A stretch of DNA of 64,000 nt from JAWKTM01 sp041399085 (GTDB lineage: Bacteria > Planctomycetota > Planctomycetia > Pirellulales > Pirellulaceae), in the NCBI GenBank assembly GCA_041399085.1, contig JAWKTM010000015.1:73533-137532 (forward strand), read 5' to 3'. Position numbers and translations under genes: made by a program. Of this stretch, positions 1 through 7,071 are shown piece after piece. The notes beneath the pieces were generated by a model. It saw only the letters and a list, made by a program, of their open reading frames with translations, did not search any database and was not told where the DNA came from. Numbering within the stretch: position 1 is the first letter of the stretch; every line of letters begins with the position of its first letter.

Positions 1-48
1 ATTGGAAACAACAGCGACGAGAAGAAAGAAAGCAACGGCCCAAACCAT
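1..48 (-). CDS. possible start of a secreted protein gene, cut by the window edge
   Basis: An ATG on the minus strand at 48-46 opens a frame that stays open to the window edge. Its 16 visible residues (MVWAVAFFLLVAVVSN) are strongly hydrophobic, like the core of a signal peptide or a lipoprotein leader. It lies 138 bases downstream of a DUF1559 gene on the same strand. In planctomycetes a small secreted or lipoprotein gene often follows a DUF1559 gene, which fits, but too little is visible to name it. Confidence 0.35.
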   Translation of the reverse strand, partial: MVWAVAFFLLVAVVSN

Positions 49-116
49 TAACCTGTGCACGGTGTGAATACCTTTTCTTCGGACAATTATTTCTTAGGGC
101 GAGATCATATCGCAAG

Positions 117-147
117 GGGGCGGATGGCTGCCGAGGCCACCCGCCCC
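117..147 (-). terminator. hairpin after the first DUF1559 gene
   Basis: An 11-base stem with one mismatch (117-127 pairing with 137-147, loop of 9) lies 40 bases past the DUF1559 stop. The stem is G+C rich, but no strong T-run follows it on the minus strand, so it is either a weak intrinsic terminator or an RNA-stability hairpin. Confidence 0.45.
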
Positions 148-186
148 TTAACTGAAAACGCCTGCAACGTCGTCAATCTCGCACGA

Positions 187-1458
187 CTAGTTGGCTTCAA
201 ACTTGTGGTGCTTCTGGAAGTTCTGCAGGAAGATGCCGTTGAAGATTTCCGTCGGCGGCAACTCAATAGTACCGTCACGGTATCCGATTTCGGCATAGTC
301 GCTTTCTGTCAAGCCAGTTGCGACGGGAAAGCCAGGGTTCAGGAACTTGTCGTTATTCAGATCCGTGAACTGCTTTACGCTTCCATCCGCCATGAGAATG
401 TTGACCGAGCCATTCTTGCCGCCGCCGTGAGCGGCGTACCAGTCACGCGTGTCTTGCAAGAATGTGCCATTAGCTGCGGTAGGGATGATTTGCGCCTTGG
501 TCAATTCGACTTCGATCTGACTCGCCAAGGTCGTTCCGGCCGGATTCATCAGTTCGATCCGGTCGGATCCATTGTAAAACGCCGGCCCGTCGTTAAAAGC
601 TTCGCACAGCAACTCACCAGCCACCATAAACTCGCGGTGCTCGCCATTGTTGCCATAGTTTTGAAAGCCGGACATGCCATACTTCAGATCCTGAGCCAAT
701 ACGGCCTCGTGAATATCACCAGGAGCTCCATCGCCGAGTAGAGCGACGTTCGACGCGACGACAGGCCCAGTCTCCAACAGACGTTGACGAAGCGGTCCGA
801 CCGCGTTACCGAGATCCTTTAAGCCTTTGTTCGTGCCCGAGGTTACACCTTGGGTTACGATCTCCGTTCCGTTGTAAGAAACCTTTGGGCCGCTACGAAC
901 GAGGTGCCAACCAGCGGCGTAGTTCGTGTTATAACCGTTGGCGATCAGGTAACGCGCGGTCAGTTCTGCGCGAGCGTCCGTATTGGCTGCGGATCCGCCA
1001 TAGACGGCACCGGATACGGTGATCCCGTTCCAGTCAGCCGCGCCGCAGATGCCATCGTTCTGGCGTTCGACGGGTGCAGCTGACGCCGAGGTGCTGGCGG
1101 TTGACTTTCCTAGGAAGTCGTTCAGCTTTTCCGGTCCCCGCAGCGGGTTCGACGGACAGAGTTGCTCTTGACCATTGGCCGCGTTGATATTGACGATATC
1201 GGCAACCCAACCCCAGGTATCCATACAGCCATCGCGGGTATTGTCCCAAGCGCCACTGCAGAAGCGGCCCTGAGGATCCTTCTCCGCAAACATATGCATC
1301 GCCAAACCAATTTGGCGCAGGTTGTTCTTGCATTGTGAATTTCGAGCCGCTTCGCGAGCGCGCGAGACGGCGGGCAACAGCAGGGCGATCAAGATACCGA
1401 TGATGGCGATCACCACCAACAGCTCGATCAGCGTAAAACCAGACTTACGAACCTTCAT
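187..1458 (-). CDS. DUF1559 protein with prepilin-type N-terminus
   Basis: This 423-residue protein has a short basic leader and a type IV prepilin cleavage/methylation signal (GFTLIELLVVIAIIGILIAL, residues about 7-26), so a prepilin peptidase probably processes it and its N-terminal helix anchors it in a membrane. The body is the DUF1559 fold. The family's C-terminal H-X9-DG signature is present: an AHGGG start, then NILMADGSVKQF near residue 360. Planctomycetes carry many paralogues of unknown function, often compared with pseudopilins. A second DUF1559 gene lies just upstream on the same strand but is only loosely similar; both share an LCPS(N/S)P segment. The ATG at 1458 begins the leader directly. 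Confidence 0.92.
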   Translation of the reverse strand: MKVRKSGFTLIELLVVIAIIGILIALLLPAVSRAREAARNSQCKNNLRQIGLAMHMFAEKDPQGRFCSGAWDNTRDGCMDTWGWVADIVNINAANGQEQLCPSNPLRGPEKLNDFLGKSTASTSASAAPVERQNDGICGAADWNGITVSGAVYGGSAANTDARAELTARYLIANGYNTNYAAGWHLVRSGPKVSYNGTEIVTQGVTSGTNKGLKDLGNAVGPLRQRLLETGPVVASNVALLGDGAPGDIHEAVLAQDLKYGMSGFQNYGNNGEHREFMVAGELLCEAFNDGPAFYNGSDRIELMNPAGTTLASQIEVELTKAQIIPTAANGTFLQDTRDWYAAHGGGKNGSVNILMADGSVKQFTDLNNDKFLNPGFPVATGLTESDYAEIGYRDGTIELPPTEIFNGIFLQNFQKHHKFEAN

Positions 1459-1580
1459 TGTTCAAACTCCAAAAAACGAAAATGGGAAATGTGTCGGGGC
1501 GGTTAATATTGTGTGTTGACTAACTGCCCCTCGTGGGTGTACCATTCAGCCACTGAACTCAAGCGACCTTCGTCGCCTCG

Positions 1581-1609
1581 CCGCCGCGTCTCACTCACGC
1601 GGCGGTTTT
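1581..1609. repeat. perfect 9-bp hairpin between the DUF1559 genes
   Basis: CCGCCGCGT (1581-1589) pairs perfectly with ACGCGGCGG (1597-1605) across a 7-base loop, followed by TTTT at 1606-1609. The T-run is on the plus strand, so as an intrinsic terminator it would act on plus-strand transcription, yet no plus-strand gene ends here. On the minus strand it lies in the 280-base gap between the two DUF1559 genes and may separate their transcripts. Confidence 0.5.
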
Positions 1610-1738
1610 CATTGATACTGTGCTTCGTTCGACTCGAGTTGCTTCAACTTGTCTTGCTTCGATTCCACTCGTCGGTCGAATCTCTCTTGCACCCCCTTTC
1701 TAACCGTTTCGGCCAGTCAGCTAAGAATCGAATCTGCC

Positions 1739-2908
1739 CTAGAAGCGGACCTTATCGGCGAGCGACCATTGGCTTTCCATTTGGTCGAGCGTGACTTCGA
1801 CCTTGTCGGACGCGAATCCGGAAGCGGCGCTAGCCGGGAATCCATTGTTTAGATAACCGTCGCCATTGGTGTCCGAAAAATTGCGGACGCTGCCATCGGC
1901 GAACAGGATATTGACCGTGCCACGGTGCAATGGCGCGAAGCCGCGATAGTCTTGCAGCGTGTTATTGTTCCATACGGCCCACCACGTACTCTTGGGCGTC
2001 GGGCTTGAGAATCCCGACGGCACCGTCAAGGTCGCCTTGAGCACGGGGCCTTGCGTGAACGAGAGCGAAACCATTTCTCCCGATACCACATCTCCCAATT
2101 GCTGAGCGAGAATGCCATTGGTCGTGCCGTCGCCTAACAGCGGCACGAAACTGGCCCCCATCACCGAACGGCCCAGTCGATTCTGATTCAATGGGCCCAG
2201 TGTGGAATTGCGACTTCGCAAATCCGATCCGCAGCCGCTGATCTGCGGGTGCAAATTGCCATCCGTGGTCAGGGTTACGCCGGACCGAACTAAGAACCAA
2301 CTGGCGGTGTAGTTGGTGTTGTAATGGCGGTTGTAGATTTCGTCTTCGATAAACTTCCGGCGGGCTTCGCTGCCGGGTGTATAAGTCGCCGCGCCGTTCA
2401 ACAGCTTGCGACAGGCGTTTAGAATCGGAGTCCCATCCGGCGCTAGCGTTCCGGTATCGCCGTAATAAGGGATATTGCAAGGACTCGGTTCTGGCATCGT
2501 CGACATATCGGCGTTAAACATATTGTTCAACGCCTCACTCACCTGTGCCGGACTGGACGGGCACAGCATCTCGCCCACGGGAACTTCCATGTTTACCAGA
2601 TCGGCAACCCATCCAATTTCGGTGACACAGCCGTCTCGTTGCCAATCAAAGGCCCCGGTGCAGAACTGTCCGTTCTTGAGTTCCGCGTGAGCGGCCAAAC
2701 CAATCCCGAACTGCCTCAGATTGCTGCCGCAAACTGCCTTGCGCCCGGATTCCCGAGCCAGATGAACGGCCGGCAAGAGAATGGCGACTAACATCCCAAT
2801 AATGGAAATGACCACCAACAACTCGACCAGCGTAAAACCGCCAGAGACTTTTCGCGGTCGGTCCGCTGAACTCTTTTCGCGTGACGACGTATGACTCATG
2901 TGGGTCAC
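1739..2908 (-). CDS. DUF1559 protein with prepilin-type N-terminus
   Basis: This 389-residue protein belongs to the same family as the downstream gene. It has a longer, Ser/Lys/Arg-rich leader before the prepilin signal GFTLVELLVVISIIGML (residues about 25-41), then the DUF1559 body with AHAELKN early and the HRGTVNILFADGSVRNF signature near residue 330. ATGs at residues 1 and 4 could both serve as start; the first is used. The protein should be membrane-anchored with its body in the periplasm. Function is unknown. Synteny suggests only that the two DUF1559 genes are neighbours of independent origin or an old duplication, since identity outside the signal regions is low. Confidence 0.9.
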   Translation of the reverse strand: MTHMSHTSSREKSSADRPRKVSGGFTLVELLVVISIIGMLVAILLPAVHLARESGRKAVCGSNLRQFGIGLAAHAELKNGQFCTGAFDWQRDGCVTEIGWVADLVNMEVPVGEMLCPSSPAQVSEALNNMFNADMSTMPEPSPCNIPYYGDTGTLAPDGTPILNACRKLLNGAATYTPGSEARRKFIEDEIYNRHYNTNYTASWFLVRSGVTLTTDGNLHPQISGCGSDLRSRNSTLGPLNQNRLGRSVMGASFVPLLGDGTTNGILAQQLGDVVSGEMVSLSFTQGPVLKATLTVPSGFSSPTPKSTWWAVWNNNTLQDYRGFAPLHRGTVNILFADGSVRNFSDTNGDGYLNNGFPASAASGFASDKVEVTLDQMESQWSLADKVRF

Positions 2909-3223
2909 TTATTTCCTGTTGGAGTGCCAGGGCGGGAATCGGGCACAGGCGGGTGTTTCTCATTCGTTTCGGTCGCCAGTGTGATGCACGCAGTTAAAGA
3001 TCAAGTGACCCAATCGTTAACTTGACGTTAGCGTCGCGTGAGAAGTCGCCCAGGGGTTTCGTGAAGGCTTCGTGAATTTGAACGCCGTGCCTCGTGGACT
3101 TGGCAAGCACGATTGGCGAACAGCGGCAGCGGCGAGTATCGTGGTCGCCAAGCCGTCGGCGACGATGGCTTTATGAGAAGAATGAAGCCGTCCACGCTCA
3201 CGCTTGCTGTATAGGATCGCCCC
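2909..3223. other. divergent intergenic region
   Basis: These 315 bases lie between the divergent DUF1559 (minus) and arsenate reductase (plus) genes, so both promoters should be here. I see no convincing coding frame and no operator palindrome. No ArsR-type regulator gene is adjacent. Confidence 0.5.
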
Positions 3224-3676
3224 ATGTCCAAAACGCACGTCTTGTTTCTCTGCACCGGCAATTCCTGTCGCAGCCAGATGGCCGAAGGCTGGGCGCGGCA
3301 TCTGTTGGGCGATGCGATCGAAGCGTATTCGGCCGGCATCGAAGCGCACGGCATGAACCCCAACGCGGTTCGCGTGATGCAAGAGGCGGGCGTCGATATC
3401 ACGGGGCAATCGTCGAAGCTGGCCGATTCGCTGGCCGGAGTGCCGCTCGACTTGGTCATCACGGTCTGCGGCCACGCCGACGAACACTGCCCGACGTTTC
3501 TCTCGCGAGCCAAAGTGGTTCACGTTGGCTTCGACGATCCGCCCAAGCTGGCCAAGACGGCGGCGACCGAAGAAGAAGCGCTACAGCACTATCGCCGCGT
3601 GCGTGACGAGATTCGCGACTTTGTCCAGTCGCGGCTGGCCGATCTCGCGGCCGCGGCCAAGTCGCCGACGCCTTAA
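3224..3676 (+). CDS. arsC: arsenate reductase, thioredoxin-coupled type
   Basis: This is a 150-residue low-molecular-weight-phosphatase-like protein. The phosphate loop CTGNSCR spans Cys10 to Arg16, followed by SQMAEGW. Cys82 and Cys89 lie in TVCGHADEHCPTF. Cys10, Cys82 and Cys89 are the same three positions used in the redox relay of the Staphylococcus plasmid pI258 ArsC, so this should reduce arsenate to arsenite with thioredoxin as electron donor in the cytoplasm. Asp in FDDP supplies the usual general acid. No arsenite pump, ArsR or other ars gene is adjacent, so it appears to be a stand-alone gene. A hairpin follows the stop. Confidence 0.93.
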   Translation: MSKTHVLFLCTGNSCRSQMAEGWARHLLGDAIEAYSAGIEAHGMNPNAVRVMQEAGVDITGQSSKLADSLAGVPLDLVITVCGHADEHCPTFLSRAKVVHVGFDDPPKLAKTAATEEEALQHYRRVRDEIRDFVQSRLADLAAAAKSPTP

Positions 3677-3687
3677 TGAAAAGAAAT

Positions 3688-3712
3688 GGGCCTCGCCGTG
3701 CGGACGAGGCCC
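3688..3712 (+). terminator. probable terminator of arsC
   Basis: GGGCCTCG (3688-3695) pairs perfectly with CGAGGCCC (3705-3712) across a 9-base loop, 12 bases after the arsC stop. The following sequence is only moderately T-rich (gagtttgtgttc). It also lies near the 3' end of the converging gene at 3755 and could serve both. Confidence 0.6.
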
Positions 3713-3754
3713 GAGTTTGTGTTCGATTGTTTTCGCCCGCGTCGGCCGGCGAAG

Positions 3755-4699
3755 CTAGAACGGCGACTCTTCCGACGACGGCGCCATGGCCAGTTCCTTC
3801 AGTGCGTCGAGGCTGGCCAGCAGATCATCGCGCGAGATCTCTTTCCAGCCATCCAGCTTGTGACGCAAGATCGCCAGCTTGAAGTGCTCGAACGCTTCGG
3901 CCAGATCATCGGGCAGCTCGCTCAAGTTCTCGAACGGCCGCACGAACGTGACCGATTCGTCCTCGTCGTCGCTGGCAATCGCGGCGCTGTCGGAATCGCG
4001 GCGAGCGACCTTGGCGGCCGGTTCGCTGCCGTCCTCGTCGCCGAAATCCGGGCCTTCGGGCAGCGGGCCGCTTTGCACTTCGCCATACGACGGCGTCAAC
4101 GTCCGCGAGCCCGGCTGCTCGTTCAACGCCGGCTCGAAATCCTCGTCCAGTTCGCCCGACACAATCTCGTTGTCGTCCGGCGCCGGCGTCGACCCGCCGT
4201 CCACGGTCTCCCAGCGCTGGCGGCGCATCTGCGACACCGACCAATTCGATTGCACGGCGCCTTCGAGCCACATCTCGGCGTCTTCCCAATCCAAAGCCGC
4301 CTGGAAATGGCTCCAGTACAGTCCTTCGTAAGTCGCGCTGACCGAGCCGAACCGCTGATACACGCGACGCAACCGTCCGACGTGCTGGCCGGTCACGCCG
4401 CCCACGCGTCGCGCCCAAGCCTCGTCGGAGTACTCGGCGACCGGAGCATCGGCGGCGATCAACGCCTCGCGCCACTGCAAGATGATCGCCCCCTTCTCCC
4501 AGTTCGTGGTGCTGACCAATTGGTTCCAGCGGCCGACATAGGGCTGCGAAGTCTCGTCCAATTCGGCAATCAAAGCCGGGTCGTCGAGCCCGTCGATCGG
4601 CTGGTTTGGCCCGTCGATCGGTTGCTCGGGCGAGTCGGTCATTTCTTCGATCGAGTCCAGCGATTCGTCAATCATGTTGTCAAACGCGGAGTCTTCCAT
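3755..4699 (-). CDS. acidic conserved-looking protein of unknown function
   Basis: I do not recognise this family. The frame extends upstream to 4975, but the ATG at 4699 (MEDSAFDN) is the better start, because the residues before it are Arg/Pro-rich with no conserved look. The resulting protein has 314 residues. The first 60 are very acidic. A compact segment of about 110 residues follows (NWEKGAIILQWREALIAA through NWSVSQMRRQRWETVDGG), rich in Trp and alternating helices, and resembles a helical DNA- or protein-binding module. A low-complexity acidic linker and a short helical C-terminus (EAFEHFKLAILRHKLDGWKE) follow. There is no signal peptide or membrane segment, so it is probably cytoplasmic. 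It converges on arsC. Confidence 0.7.
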   Translation of the reverse strand: MEDSAFDNMIDESLDSIEEMTDSPEQPIDGPNQPIDGLDDPALIAELDETSQPYVGRWNQLVSTTNWEKGAIILQWREALIAADAPVAEYSDEAWARRVGGVTGQHVGRLRRVYQRFGSVSATYEGLYWSHFQAALDWEDAEMWLEGAVQSNWSVSQMRRQRWETVDGGSTPAPDDNEIVSGELDEDFEPALNEQPGSRTLTPSYGEVQSGPLPEGPDFGDEDGSEPAAKVARRDSDSAAIASDDEDESVTFVRPFENLSELPDDLAEAFEHFKLAILRHKLDGWKEISRDDLLASLDALKELAMAPSSEESPF

Positions 4700-5155
4700 G
4701 CGGTGTAATCCTGTGAGCGGGTGAAAAACGGTGGGCGATCGGCACGCGGCGAATCCGGGCAACATCTCGTTGCTATGCGCCGGGCGGCGGCAAAGTTCTA
4801 CGAGGCCGGGCGGACGCAAATCGTCGCGTGGGCACTCGTTGCCGGCGAGTGTCCCAACATAACGCGGTTCGCATCGACCGACAGTCGCAACCGGGCCAGT
4901 CGCGGCAAGCCAAGAGCTGACAACCGGTTCGGACAACCGTCGGCCGCTGGGCTGCCGGGGAAAAGGTGTCGACAAGGCCGCCCTTGGATCGGCATGTCGC
5001 CCTGCTTCGCCGCCGCCGCCGAGTTCGCACTTTTTTCACCGACCCGCGATACGATCCGGCCAAACGGCAAAGCTTCGCGCCGAACGCAACGAATGACTCT
5101 CTCGATTATGCTGCAAAGCCAAAGTGGTGAATCGTCAGGCGACCGGCAGATCAAA
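4700..5155. other. non-coding stretch before the repeat island
   Basis: No frame here shows family motifs or a plausible ribosome site. The only expected element is the promoter for the minus-strand gene starting at 4699. It runs directly into the palindromic repeats that start at 5156. Confidence 0.5.
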
Positions 5156-5239
5156 ATACAAGCACGAAGCGCCAGCGAGTGTGTCGGCAACTCACCCACT
5201 CGCTCACTCACTCACTTGCTTGCGCTGCGTGCTCGTATG
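5156..5239. repeat. intergenic inverted repeat, copy A
   Basis: A left arm of about 26 bases (5156-5181, core AAGCACGAAGCGCCAGCGAG) is complementary, with a few mismatches, to a right arm at 5213-5239 (core TTGCGCTGCGTGCTCGTATG). Between them lie short direct repeats of the type CTCACTCACT. A second copy with the same arms lies at 5381-5454. Elements with GAGCACGA-GCGC-AGCGAGTG arms are a recurring intergenic theme in planctomycete genomes; that statement is from memory. Confidence 0.75.
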
Positions 5240-5254
5240 TTTTTACACGCGCTC

Positions 5255-5357
5255 GGCGAAGGTCTCCCGACCTCGCCGAAACCGCCGACCGCAGGTCTCC
5301 CGGCTTTGAAGAGGCAGGAGACCTGCGGTCGATCGAATGTGCGGGGTCGGGAGACCC
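5255..5357. repeat. three hairpins sharing a GGTCTCCCG/CGGGAGACC core
   Basis: A hairpin around 5255-5277 carries AAGGTCTCCCGACCT. A perfect 14-base stem pairs 5287-5300 (GACCGCAGGTCTCC) with 5317-5330. A third, around 5341-5357, carries GGGTCGGGAGACCC. All three are built on the same GGTCTCC word in direct or inverted form, so they look like relatives of one mobile or expanded palindrome family lodged between copies A and B of the larger inverted repeat. Confidence 0.7.
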
Positions 5358-5380
5358 GCGCACAACGCGCAACAGATCAA

Positions 5381-5454
5381 CATAAGCACGACGCGCCCAG
5401 CGGGTGTGTACGAAACTCACCGACCCACTCACTTGCTTTATGCGTGCTCGTATG
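5381..5454. repeat. intergenic inverted repeat, copy B
   Basis: The left arm 5381-5406 (CATAAGCACGACGCGCCCAG then CGGGTG) is complementary with mismatches to the right arm 5430-5454 (CACTTGCTTTATGCGTGCTC then GTATG). It has the same design and orientation as copy A 225 bases upstream but a shorter middle. The two copies differ at several positions, so this is not a recent exact duplication. Confidence 0.75.
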
Positions 5455-5501
5455 CTCTTACGTGCCGCTCGTCCGAAAAAACCACCTCCGCCGCCAACCC
5501 A

Positions 5502-6190
5502 ATGAAAACGCCTCGACCCGAATCAGCCATCCGCCGCAAGCCGCTCGGCAGTTCGCCACCACGCACTGGAGTTTGGTCGTGGCGGCGGGCAACGGTTCGG
5601 ATCGCGGCGGGCGTTGGCCGAACTGTGCAAGCCCCGTACTGGTATCTTTGTACGCCTACATCCGCCCGCCGAGGCATCGCGTCGGCCGAAGCCCAGGATT
5701 TGACGCAGGCGTTCTTCGCCGAGCTGCTGGAAAAGGAACGCTTGCGAGCGGCGACGCTACGACCGCGGCCGATTCCGCTCGTTCCTGTTGGCGTCCTTGA
5801 ACCACTTTCTGGCCAATCAATGGCGAGACGCTCGGCGGCAAAGCGGGGCGGCGACCGCACGCCGTTGTCGATCGACTACGCCTCGGCCGAATCCCGGTAT
5901 CAATGGGAGCCGGCCGACGACCGACAGCCGAGCGAACTTTCGAGCGGCGGTGGGCCATGACGCTGCTGAGCGCTTCGCGGATCGGCTGCGTGACGGAGTG
6001 CGATCAACAGGGAAACAGCCGTTGTTCGGCAGCCGAGGCGTATTTGGCTGGCGAGCCGCGCGGCGACGGCGCGTACCGTAGATCGCTGAAGAGCTGGCGG
6101 TGATAGTGAAGGAGGCCGTGGAAGCAGCAGCTCACTGCGCCTGCAAATCAGCGGGGACGTCGAAGAGTTGCTGCAGGCCGATGCCCAGCG
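5502..6190 (+). pseudogene. planctomycete ECF sigma factor gene, broken by frameshifts
   Basis: Pieces of a planctomycete ECF sigma factor run in order through different frames: FATTHWSLVVAAGNGSD, then SLYAYIR, AEAQDLTQAFFAELLEKERL (region 2), SLNHFLANQWRDARR, TPLSIDYASAESRYQWEPAD, FERRWAMTLL, and a damaged region 4 (EELAV..E near 6090-6110). The order and spacing match the family, which typically controls neighbouring Ser/Thr-kinase genes; a kinase gene follows here on the same strand. At least five frame changes are needed, so as it stands the gene makes no functional product. Whether it is a true pseudogene or a sequence of poor accuracy is discussed in the findings. The start is taken at the ATG at 5502; the end is approximate. 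Confidence 0.75.
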
Positions 6191-7071
6191 CCATTCGCTT
6201 CGCCCAAGATATCTGGACGCGACAGCCGCGCGGAAGCTGGCTATGCTGCGTGCCGGCATTGCGGACGATCGCGACCAAGCGTCGCAGGCCCGGAGCCATG
6301 AACGGTGGAACAGCAACACCTTCTGGCGGCCGTACCATGCGGCATCACCGTTCAATTTTCCGCCGATTAATTTTGTGAAGGCCGGCATCATGGCCGCAGG
6401 GCAACGCCCGGAGTCAGTTGATCACTGCCTTTGGCTGAAGGCCATAATCATCAACAAATCATGAAAATGACCTTCAGCCGACCACCACGTTTGCCTAAGT
6501 TCCTGGGGCGTTTGCCCCAGGCTACGGTGTAAAGGCCGTTGGCCAAAAATTGAATCGCAACTGGTTTCCAAACAGCTAGTTAGTGCGTGTCGCGAAATTG
6601 CGACTGGCACAAACCAATATGGTATGCGTGCTTCAGAATTGCGACTGGCACTGGCAGCCGCTGATGCCATCCGCAAAACTGGATCCGCACGCGTCCGGTG
6701 GTTGGTCGAACTCCACGAACACCGACAGAGCGACGCAGTTGCCACGAACGACTTCCGTTGACGAACGGTCAGCTTGGGCGATTGGCTCCGATCCGAAAGC
6801 GCCGACGTAGCATGGCCATCCTGTGCGTGCGACCCATCTCGGACTCGATTGGAGAAACTATCCGCGGCAACCCATCAGCATTCTGCTCGCCGCCGAAACT
6901 TCCTTTGTAACCTTTCCCGAAATACAGGTTACCAGTTTACAAGCCCAGAGTTGCCGCAGATCGTGTCGGGCGACAGGCCGCCACGCCGTGGTGCTCACTT
7001 GGCACGGCTCTTTCGATGCGGTCGGCCAAGTACGGCGGATCGCAACCCGAGCCGACGGAGAAACTCGTGCC
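6191..7071. other. stretch without a recognisable gene
   Basis: No frame in this 880-base stretch gives a family I can name. It holds a perfect 8-bp hairpin with a 4-base loop (CCTGGGGC-GTTT-GCCCCAGG, 6502-6521), then GGCCGTTGGCC at about 6534-6544, and a diverged direct repeat of the word AATTGCGACTGGCAC (about 6596 and 6639). It sits in a frameshift-rich patch, so a broken gene could be hidden here. Confidence 0.4.

Noticed and set aside
3686..4708. 340-residue plus-strand open frame
   Set aside because: Antisense to the acidic protein gene at 3755-4699, which has a better start and a protein-like composition. The plus-strand reading is Arg/Val/Gln-rich noise, though the choice is not absolute.
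5161..5454. possible CRISPR array
   Set aside because: There are only two copies, each is itself a long inverted repeat with no equal spacers, and no cas gene is present.
5179..5460. repetitive frames encoding LTHSLTHSLACAACSYV-type peptides
   Set aside because: These are translations of the intergenic inverted repeats, not genes.
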